Positions 53,461-59,937 of a DNA stretch of 61,597 nucleotides are shown here, in pieces. The stretch is from assembly GCF_001908205.1 (NCBI RefSeq), contig NZ_LGHL01000111.1:1-61597 (forward strand), read 5' to 3'. Position 1 is the stretch's first letter, and each line of letters opens with the position of its first letter. Below the pieces are notes generated by a model that saw nothing but the letters and a program-made list of their open reading frames with translations, did not search any database and was not told the origin of the DNA. Origin of the DNA: Bradyrhizobium sp. NAS80.1. Lineage in GTDB: Bacteria > Pseudomonadota > Alphaproteobacteria > Rhizobiales > Xanthobacteraceae. Made by a program: the position numbers and the translations under genes.

Positions 53461-54828
53461 TCAGATCCAGCTCTGGAACAGCATCAGTCGGTTGAAGGTC
53501 TGCATCGACGTACCGACGAAGGCCGCCGAGATCGGTAACATCACGGCAAAGCCGATGGCGGCGACGCCGACATAGGCCCACAGCAGCCAGCGAGGTACCC
53601 CTTCCCTTCGTAGCACATAGACCAGTGCAAGCGATGCGACAGTCGCTGCCGGCAGATAATAATAGATGAAGCCGAGCGTCCGCGGCAGCAACGCCCAGGC
53701 GAGCCAGGAGCCGAAATAGAACGCCGCGATCAGGAAGGCATCCCAGCGGCGCGCGACGATGAAGTCGCGCAGTACGATGGCGAGCGCGGGCAGCGCCGGC
53801 CACAGCACGAGCGGATTGCCGAGGAAGACGATCGCGGAGATGCTGTCCTGCGCCGTCTTGTCGAACAGGAACCACACCGGGCGGGCGAGGAGCGGCCAGG
53901 ATGGCCACGAGCTCATATAGGTGTGGCCGGCAATCGCGGTGGTGGTGTTGTCGGCAAAGATACGGCGCTGCGCCTCGATCAGATCCGACAGCGACAATCC
54001 GTAGAGCGGGACGAAGGCGGCAAGATAGGTTGCGGCCGGCAGGACGGCAAAGCAGACCACGGCGTGATGCAACCTGAAACCGGGCCACAGATCGGGCCGG
54101 TACCAGTCGTCTGGCTTCGCGTCGGCAAACAGCGTGCGCCAACCCTGCATCAGGCGGATCGCCGCGACGATGACGATGCAGACGCCGAGCGGAAACAGGC
54201 CGCTCCACTTGCAGGCCGCAGCAAGACCGAACAGAGCCCCCGCCAGCGCGAACCGTGCATGCGGCCGCTCCTTTCGAAATCCGTGCATGAAGGCGGCCAT
54301 CGCGAGCAGGCCGAAGCCGAGCGCAAAGATGTCGAGCATCGCGATACGCGCCTGCACGTAAGCCATCTGGTTGAAGGCCGCGATCATCGCAGCGGCGATC
54401 GCGGGCGCTTGCGCGGAGAACAGCGCGAGACCGCACAGGTAGATCGCGACGATCGCGAGTGCGCCGAACAATGTCGCGGGATAGCGCCAGCCAAACGCGT
54501 TGTCGCCGAAAGCCGCGATCGACGTCGCGATCAGCTCTTTGGCCAACGGCGGGTGCATCGGATTGAGCATCGGCTGCGACATCGCGGGCGCCAGCATCTG
54601 CCGCGCTGCCGGCACGTAATGCACCTCGTCGAAAACGAACTTCTCTGGCGTCGTCAGGCCGATGAGCAGCGCGAGATGCGTGATCAGGAAAATCGCGACA
54701 GCAATCACTGCGCTCCGCGACACCCTCGGAACGGCGGACAATTCGAGCGGCTGTTTTGATGAGGTTTTGCGTGGCAAATTTGCGTCACCGTGGACAAAAA
54801 CGAAAATCGCACTTCTCATTGAACGCAT
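53461..54828 (-). CDS. PMT-type (dolichyl-phosphate-mannose-protein-like) glycosyltransferase
   Basis: 455-aa polytopic membrane protein of the phospholipid-carrier-dependent glycosyltransferase (GT39-like) group, with ten or more helices. The catalytic Asp-Glu is in KFVFDEVHYVPAARQML (Asp67, Glu68) and HPPLAKE follows, both typical of PMT-type enzymes that transfer a sugar from a polyprenyl-phosphate donor. Acceptors could be a protein, a lipid or a surface glycan; this cannot be read. An alternative start at 54819 is nearly equal. It is divergent from the FecR/beta-barrel pair, 113 bp away, which raises the possibility of glycosylation of that exported protein. Confidence 0.82.
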   Translation of the reverse strand: MRSMRSAIFVFVHGDANLPRKTSSKQPLELSAVPRVSRSAVIAVAIFLITHLALLIGLTTPEKFVFDEVHYVPAARQMLAPAMSQPMLNPMHPPLAKELIATSIAAFGDNAFGWRYPATLFGALAIVAIYLCGLALFSAQAPAIAAAMIAAFNQMAYVQARIAMLDIFALGFGLLAMAAFMHGFRKERPHARFALAGALFGLAAACKWSGLFPLGVCIVIVAAIRLMQGWRTLFADAKPDDWYRPDLWPGFRLHHAVVCFAVLPAATYLAAFVPLYGLSLSDLIEAQRRIFADNTTTAIAGHTYMSSWPSWPLLARPVWFLFDKTAQDSISAIVFLGNPLVLWPALPALAIVLRDFIVARRWDAFLIAAFYFGSWLAWALLPRTLGFIYYYLPAATVASLALVYVLRREGVPRWLLWAYVGVAAIGFAVMLPISAAFVGTSMQTFNRLMLFQSWI

Positions 54829-54941
54829 TCTGCCGCAACTGTCACTAAGGATAACGCACGTCCCGCGCCGCTAGTGATAATTTCGTCACATCGAAGCGCG
54901 CGAGATCCGGTACGATCAGGGACACATCGATCGGTTGCGAA

Positions 54942-55643
54942 ATGAATTTGCGTTTCTTGTTTTTCCCCACACTCTTGTCAGCCGCATTGTGCGCGGCGCC
55001 TTGCGCGCTGGCGCAGACGCGCGTCGGCGAAGCCGTCGTGATCCAGAACGAAGTGGTGCGCGTGGCTGCAACCACGACGCCGATCAGCGTCGGCGACAGC
55101 ATGCTGCGCGACGAGACCGTCCGCACCGGTGCTGACAGCGCGGCGCGCTTCGTCATGGCCGACAGCACCAATCTGTCGCTGGGGCCGAGCGCCACGCTCA
55201 AGCTCGACCGCACCGTCTTCAACGACGAGCACAGCTATCGCGACGTCGCGATCCGCATGACCACCGGCGCACTCCGTTTCGTCACCGGACATTCGGAGAA
55301 GACCGCCTACAAGATTACGACGCCGCTCGCGACCATCGGCGTGCGCGGCACCACGCTCGACATCCTCTCCCAGCGCGGACGCTCCGTCGTCGTGCTCCAG
55401 GACGGTACGGCCAGCGTTTGCGCGACGAACTCCCAGTGCGTGCAGCTCACCCAGCCCGGCGACACCGCGGTGATCACCTCGACCGGCGGCAAGGTCAGCA
55501 TCACCAAAACCAATACGCCGCCCTGGACGTTTGCCGCGAACTGCGCCGCAAGCGCCGGGCTGTGCTCGGTCAACCAATATGCCGACGCGTCTCCGACCAT
55601 CACGCCCGCCGTCCACGACGACGGTATGCTGTGCGGGCGGTGA
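54942..55643 (+). CDS. Exported FecR-domain protein
   Basis: 233-aa protein with a signal peptide (FPTLLSAALCAAPCALAQ) and a FecR-type beta-sandwich domain: DSMLRDETVRTGADSAARFVMADSTNLSLGPSATLKLDR, TGALRFVTGH, and KITTPLATIGVRGTTLDI. The typical membrane anchor and anti-sigma N-terminal domain of classical FecR are missing, so this is a stand-alone periplasmic domain. The mature C-terminus contains five cysteines (VCATNSQC, ANCAASAGLC, MLCGR). It is 2 bp upstream of the beta-barrel gene and must be co-transcribed with it. Confidence 0.85.
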   Translation: MNLRFLFFPTLLSAALCAAPCALAQTRVGEAVVIQNEVVRVAATTTPISVGDSMLRDETVRTGADSAARFVMADSTNLSLGPSATLKLDRTVFNDEHSYRDVAIRMTTGALRFVTGHSEKTAYKITTPLATIGVRGTTLDILSQRGRSVVVLQDGTASVCATNSQCVQLTQPGDTAVITSTGGKVSITKTNTPPWTFAANCAASAGLCSVNQYADASPTITPAVHDDGMLCGR

Positions 55644-55645
55644 CA

Positions 55646-56782
55646 ATGACGAAATTCAACGTCAGGCGCTTCATTATTGCAGCCACAATGGCCGCATTCG
55701 CTGCGTTTGCTTTCGTCGTATTCGATGCCAAGCCGGCGGCAGCACAGACCGGTTGCGGGGCCGAGTGCGGCGAGCCGACGCCCTCCCCGTCGCCTTCACC
55801 TTCCCCCTCTCCCAGCCCCTATCCGTCACCGTCGCCGAGCCCGTATCCGACGTCCTCGCCAAGCTCGAGCCCACCACCGGCCCCGACCGGCGCCGATTCC
55901 AGCGGCAATTCGATCGGTGGCCTCGCCAACCAGCGCTTCAACCAGATGATCACCAACAGGGTGCTCGGCACGGTGCTGCTCGGCGTCAATGAGCAGGTCA
56001 ATTGCAGCGACTGCATCAGCGCGTTCGGCTCGGCTGGCTCGTTCTCGGCCGGCATCCATGGCCGCAAGGAGCTGACCAACAACCTGTCGCTGCTCGCGGG
56101 CATCGCCTACACGCAATACAACGAGGGCGGCTACAACATCACCAGCGCGCCGATCGGCGCCTTCGCGTTGCGCTACGACTTCACCGACTGGGGCTCCTCA
56201 CGCCCGTTCTTCGACGTCGGCACGATCCTGACGCCGTGGGAGAAGGCGCGCTACACCCGCAGCTACGACACCAGCCTCGGCCCGGTGAGCGTCACGAGCT
56301 CGACAAACGCCTCGAATTACGCCGTCTACGGCCGTGCGGGCTGGATGAGCCGGTTGTCACCCCGCGACGAGGTCGCGGCCTCGATCGAGGTCTGGCAGCT
56401 CTGGCAGCGTGTGTCCGGCTACACTGACGCCGCGGTGGCGTTCAATCCGTTCGACGCCACGATTGCGACCGGCACCGACCGCACCAGCCTGGTCAAGATC
56501 GGCGGCCAGTGGACGCATCTCATCGGCAGCAACCTGGAGACCAACATCAATGGCGGCTGGGTGCAGTCGTTCGCCAGTCACAGCGGCATCGTTGCCACCG
56601 TGACTGGCGACGGCATGGTGGTGCCGACGATGGGCAACCAGGGCTGGTTCGAATATGGCGGCCGTCTCGGCTTCCGCGTGACCAAGGGCTGGATCGTGGA
56701 CCTCTTCGCCAACGGCACGCTGGGCCCGCAGCCGGTTGGAAATACCATTCATGGCGGCGTGGGGCTACGGATCAATTATTAG
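55646..56782 (+). CDS. Autotransporter-like outer-membrane barrel with Pro-Ser linker
   Basis: 378-aa outer-membrane protein: signal peptide (MAAFAAFAFVVFDAKPAAAQ), a short Cys pair (GCGAECGE), a Pro/Ser-rich low-complexity linker at residues ~44-80 (repeats of PSPS and PYPS), then a C-terminal barrel of ~290 residues with alternating amphipathic strands (LSLLAGIAYTQYNEGGY, YAVYGRAGWMSRLS, IGGQWTHLIGSNLETNINGGW). It ends GGVGLRINY, an aromatic C-terminal strand. The linker could span peptidoglycan or carry glycans. Two base pairs separate it from the FecR-domain gene, so the pair acts together. A family-B repeat follows. Confidence 0.85.
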   Translation: MTKFNVRRFIIAATMAAFAAFAFVVFDAKPAAAQTGCGAECGEPTPSPSPSPSPSPSPYPSPSPSPYPTSSPSSSPPPAPTGADSSGNSIGGLANQRFNQMITNRVLGTVLLGVNEQVNCSDCISAFGSAGSFSAGIHGRKELTNNLSLLAGIAYTQYNEGGYNITSAPIGAFALRYDFTDWGSSRPFFDVGTILTPWEKARYTRSYDTSLGPVSVTSSTNASNYAVYGRAGWMSRLSPRDEVAASIEVWQLWQRVSGYTDAAVAFNPFDATIATGTDRTSLVKIGGQWTHLIGSNLETNINGGWVQSFASHSGIVATVTGDGMVVPTMGNQGWFEYGGRLGFRVTKGWIVDLFANGTLGPQPVGNTIHGGVGLRINY

Positions 56783-56818
56783 CAGACGGCTCGTGTAAAG
56801 CAGCCTCAACTTGCGCTG

Positions 56819-56972
56819 TCATGCCCCGCCACCGGGTCTCGCCTTTGGCGAGCCCGATGACAGGCTCCGCCGGGGCATCCAGTACGCCGCGGCTTATCCG
56901 TATCCTCTCGTTGTCTCTGGAATACTGGATCGCCCGCCCCAGTGCGCAACTGCGCACAAGGCGGGCGATGAC
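56819..56972. repeat. Dispersed palindromic repeat, family B
   Basis: Starts TCATGCCCCGCCACCGGGTC, ends GGCGGGCGATGAC, with CATCCAGTACGCC opposite AATACTGGATCGC. It is longer than the copy at 25800-25918 because of an extra central segment. Confidence 0.75.
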
Positions 56973-56996
56973 CGCGAGTATGTGGCAAGAGCAGCA

Positions 56997-57485
56997 TCAC
57001 GCCGCCGACTTGCCCTCGAACGCCTGACGCAGAATACCCACATCCAGCTTGACCATCTTCATCATGGCCTGCATCGCGCGCCCGGCCGCGGCCTTGTCGG
57101 GGCTCGACAGGAACTCGAACATCACCTTCGGCACCACCTGCCAGGACACACCGTATCGGTCCCTCAGCCAGCCGCACTGCCCTTCACTGCCGCCATGAGC
57201 GAGGAATGCGCTCCACACACTGTCGACCTGGGCTTGGTCGTCGCAATGGATCATCAGCGAAAGTGCGTGGGTGTATTCCATCTTCATCCCGCCGTTGAGC
57301 GCCACCAGCGGCTGTCCGGCCACGGTGAACTCGACGACGAGCACGGAGCCCTCCTTGCCGGACGGGTTGTCCGAAACGTTGTGCTGAACGTTCGTGATCT
57401 TCGAATTCGGATCCAGCGAGACGTAGAACTTCGCGGCTTCCTCGGCATCGCCGTTGAACCACATGCAGGGCACGACCTTGGACAT
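56997..57485 (-). CDS. VOC-family (PhnB-like) protein
   Basis: 162-aa glyoxalase/bleomycin-resistance-fold protein of the PhnB-like group: VPCMWFNGDAEEAAKFYVSL, GSVLVVEFTVAGQPLVALNGG, HALSLMIHCDDQAQVD and DRYGVSWQVVPKVMFEFL. Family members are often annotated 3-demethylubiquinone-9 3-methyltransferase-like, but no activity is established. The start at 57485 is preferred to 57512. It ends a run of three VOC genes on the minus strand but is only distantly related to the other two. Confidence 0.88.
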   Translation of the reverse strand: MSKVVPCMWFNGDAEEAAKFYVSLDPNSKITNVQHNVSDNPSGKEGSVLVVEFTVAGQPLVALNGGMKMEYTHALSLMIHCDDQAQVDSVWSAFLAHGGSEGQCGWLRDRYGVSWQVVPKVMFEFLSSPDKAAAGRAMQAMMKMVKLDVGILRQAFEGKSAA

Positions 57486-57528
57486 CGTGAATGCTCCTTC
57501 TAGGATTCGCAATGTTCGGGAGCTTCGA

Positions 57529-57957
57529 TCAGGCGCTCGCCATGTCGGGCTGGGTGGTGGCAGCCGCCATGTCTAGCCACGTCACACCCCACATATGGCC
57601 ATCCAGGTCCTCGAAGCTGCGGCCGTACATGAAGCTGAACTCTTCCTTCGGGCTGGGATCGGCTATGCCGCCCGCGGCCTCGGCCCTGCCGACGATGTCG
57701 TCGACCTCGTTCCGGCTATCCGCGGACAGGCAGATCAGCACCTGGCTCCCGGACCTGGCATCGGCGATCGGCCTCGGCGTGAACTGGCGAAACTTGTCGT
57801 GGGTCAGCAGCATGGCGAAGATGGTCTCGGAAATGACCATGCAACTCGCCGTGTCGTCGCAGAATTGCGGGTTCTTGGCCGCACCGATCGCCTCATAAAA
57901 GGCGGTGGCACGCTTGAGATCGGTCACCGGCAGATTGACGAAGATCATCTTGGACAT
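57529..57957 (-). CDS. VOC-family protein, copy 1 of a tandem pair
   Basis: 142-aa VOC-fold protein: MSKMIFVNLPVTDLKRATAFYEAIGAAKNPQFCDDTASCMVISETIF ... FSFMYGRSFEDLDGHMWGVTWLDMAAATTQ. The N-terminal IFVNLPVTDL and C-terminal SFEDLDGHMW are the recognised VOC metal-site strands. Function unknown. It is nearly colinear with the next gene: both are 142 aa and most residues agree. Confidence 0.9.
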   Translation of the reverse strand: MSKMIFVNLPVTDLKRATAFYEAIGAAKNPQFCDDTASCMVISETIFAMLLTHDKFRQFTPRPIADARSGSQVLICLSADSRNEVDDIVGRAEAAGGIADPSPKEEFSFMYGRSFEDLDGHMWGVTWLDMAAATTQPDMASA

Positions 57958-57997
57958 CTGAATGCTCCTGGAAATTTTGAGGTTCGAAATGGGGCGA

Positions 57998-58426
57998 TCA
58001 GGCATCCGCCGCGGCAGGCTGCGTCGTCGCCGCGGCCACGTCCATCCACATCACTTCCCAGAAGTGGCCATCCGGATCCTCGAAGCTGCGGCCATACATG
58101 AAGCCGAAATCCTGCTTCGGACCGGGATCGGCTTTGCCGCCCGACGCCGTCGCCTTGCCGACGATGTCATCGACGTCGTTGCGGCTGTCGGCGGACAGGC
58201 AGATCAGCACCTCGCTCGAGGTCTTTGCATCCGCGATCGTCTTCGGCGTGAACTGGCGGAATTTGTCGTGGGTGAGCAGCATGACGTAGATGGTCTCGGA
58301 AAAGACCATGCAGGACGCCGTGTCGTCGCTGAATTGCGGGTTCTTGTCTGCGCCGATCGCCTCGTAAAAGGCGGTGGCGCGAGTGAGGTCGGTCACGGGC
58401 AGGTTGACGAAGATCATCTTGGGCAT
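57998..58426 (-). CDS. VOC-family protein, copy 2 of a tandem pair
   Basis: 142-aa VOC-fold protein: MPKMIFVNLPVTDLTRATAFYEAIGADKNPQFSDDTASCMVFSETIYVMLLTHDKFRQFTP ... FGFMYGRSFEDPDGHFWEVMWMDVAAATTQ. Compared with copy 1, HMWGV is changed to HFWEV, restoring the Glu expected as metal ligand in VOC enzymes; copy 1 has Gly there. This suggests that copy 2 keeps the catalytic residues. The copies start 469 bp apart. The longer frame upstream is an atypical extension; the chosen ATG follows AAGGAGC. Confidence 0.9.
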   Translation of the reverse strand: MPKMIFVNLPVTDLTRATAFYEAIGADKNPQFSDDTASCMVFSETIYVMLLTHDKFRQFTPKTIADAKTSSEVLICLSADSRNDVDDIVGKATASGGKADPGPKQDFGFMYGRSFEDPDGHFWEVMWMDVAAATTQPAAADA

Positions 58427-58557
58427 CGGAAGCTCCTTGGAGGGGGTTCCGCCCAAGGACGGACGGCGCAGCGGCCATCCGACACGGCATCCGAATATTT
58501 TTTTCGACCGTCGACTGCGGGGTTCTGTCGCACCGAACCCCGCGAGGTTCTTCAGCT

Positions 58558-59070
58558 TTACTTCTTCTCGTTCGGGTCCCGGTGGACCGGATCGATCCAC
58601 AGCACGGTTTCGGGCTTCTCGACGGGCTCGATGTCGAGGTTGATCGCGACCGCCTCACCGTCGCTGCGCACCAATACGCATTCCAGCACCTCGTCCGGGC
58701 TGGCGTTGATCTCCTGGTGCGGCACGTAAGGCGGGACGAAAATGAAATCGCCGGGGCCGGCCTCGGCAGTGAATTGCAGGCTCTCGCCCCAGCGCATCCG
58801 CGCCTTGCCCTTCACCACGTAGATGACGCTTTCGAGATGGCCGTGGTGATGCGCGCCGGTTTTGGCATCCGGCTTGATGCTGACGGTGCCCGCCCACAAT
58901 TTCTGCGCACCGACGCGTGCGAAATTGATCGCGGCCGCGCGGTCCATACCTGCCGTCGACGGCACGTTCGTATCGAGCTGGTTGCCGGGAATGACGCGCA
59001 CGCCGTCATGTTTCCAGCGATCGTCATGATCGTGGTCATGGTGGGAATGCGAATGGTCATGGCCGGTCAT
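58558..59070 (-). CDS. Cupin protein with His-rich N-terminus
   Basis: 170-aa protein: the first 18 residues are MTGHDHSHSHHDHDHDDR, which contain seven His, a probable metal-binding segment. The rest is a cupin barrel: VSIKPDAKTGAHHHGHLESVIYVVKGKARMRWGE (the first cupin motif, three His) and AGPGDFIFVPPYVPHQEIN (the second). A metal-dependent enzyme or a metal sensor is possible. The ATG chosen begins the His-rich segment. It is downstream on the same strand of the FKBP gene but 342 bp separate them. Confidence 0.85.
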   Translation of the reverse strand: MTGHDHSHSHHDHDHDDRWKHDGVRVIPGNQLDTNVPSTAGMDRAAAINFARVGAQKLWAGTVSIKPDAKTGAHHHGHLESVIYVVKGKARMRWGESLQFTAEAGPGDFIFVPPYVPHQEINASPDEVLECVLVRSDGEAVAINLDIEPVEKPETVLWIDPVHRDPNEKK

Positions 59071-59262
59071 GGGACTTGCTTTCTGTTGGTTCCTTGCGCG
59101 GCAAACTAACCCAAAGCCGCGCCCGCAAGCCATACCAAAATCGGACCCCTCGTAGCCGCCAGATGTTGTCTTCGTGAGCAAATTGGAAGGAGAGTTTCGT
59201 GGGTAGCACGCGCGACAAGATCATGGGCGCCGACGAGGCCCTCGCGTCCAGAGTTGAAAGCG

Positions 59263-59291
59263 AAAAGACCGGCCGCGAGGCCGGTCTTTTT
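59263..59291 (+). terminator. Strong terminator-like hairpin with no obvious gene upstream
   Basis: Stem AAAAGACCGGCC / GGCCGGTCTTTT with a GCGA loop and a further T. It reads on the plus strand. The only upstream sequence is a 59199 GTG frame with a strong AAGGAG site that runs through the hairpin into the repeat, so this may be the end of an sRNA or a relic of a lost gene. The 342-bp gap 59071-59412 also holds a family-C repeat. Confidence 0.7.
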
Positions 59292-59310
59292 GTTTGCGCC
59301 GATTTCCATC

Positions 59311-59397
59311 CGTCATGGCCGGGCTTGTCCCGGCCATCCACGTCTTCGCCACGTGAAAGAAAGAACGTGGATGCCCGGGACGAGCCCGGGCACGACG
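59311..59397. repeat. Dispersed palindromic repeat, family C
   Basis: Starts CGTCATGGCCGGGCTTGTCC, ends CGAGCCCGGGCACGACG, with CATCCACGT opposite ACGTGGATG. A related copy is at 33981-34102. Confidence 0.75.
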
Positions 59398-59412
59398 ACG
59401 TAGAGACTGCGG

Positions 59413-59877
59413 TCACTTCACCGCGAGCAATTCCACGTCGAACATCAGCGTCGCGTTCGGCGGGATCACGCCACCGGCGCCGCGGGCGCCGTAGCCGAGC
59501 TGCGGCGGGATGATCAGCGTGCGCTTGCCGCCGACCTTCATCGAGGCAACGCCCTCGTCCCAGCCGGCGATGACGCGGCCCTTGCCGATCGGGAATTCGA
59601 ACGGCTCGTTACGATCCACGGACGAGTCGAATTTCTTGCCCTTCTGGCCGTTCTCATAGAGCCAGCCGGTATAGTGCATCACGCAGATCTGGCCGGGCTT
59701 GGGTGAAGCGCCGGTGCCGACAGTGCCGTCGATGATCTGGAGGCCTGAAGCTGTGGTCATGGTCTTTCCTGCGGTCTGGGCCGAGGCCGTGGTGGAAACG
59801 AAATGCGACACGCCGGCGATCACGGTGATCGCGAGTGCCGACATCATGGCGAGGAGCGCGCGTTGGAAACGCTGCAT
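59413..59877 (-). CDS. Periplasmic FKBP-type peptidyl-prolyl isomerase
   Basis: 154-aa isomerase: signal peptide (ALLAMMSALAITVIAGVSHFVSTTASA), then one FKBP domain with GQICVMHYTGWLYENGQKGKKFDSSVDRNEPFEFPIGKGRVIAGWDEGVASMKVGGKRTLIIPPQLGYGARG and VIPPNATLMFDVELLAVK. All expected drug-pocket residues are present. It is probably a periplasmic folding helper. It lies 60 bp downstream of the molybdenum hydroxylase subunit on the same strand. Confidence 0.95.
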   Translation of the reverse strand: MQRFQRALLAMMSALAITVIAGVSHFVSTTASAQTAGKTMTTASGLQIIDGTVGTGASPKPGQICVMHYTGWLYENGQKGKKFDSSVDRNEPFEFPIGKGRVIAGWDEGVASMKVGGKRTLIIPPQLGYGARGAGGVIPPNATLMFDVELLAVK

Positions 59878-59937
59878 AAGACACCTTCCGTTTGAGGCGG
59901 GAGGTGTCTAGCGCAACGCGACCCGTGTTTCCACCCC

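Noticed and set aside
55770..55890. Pro/Ser repeat of the barrel gene as an assembly artefact
   Set aside because: The frame stays open through the repeat, the codons vary (ccg, ccc, cca; tcg, tcc, tct), and a secretory signal and barrel flank it, so it is a normal low-complexity linker.
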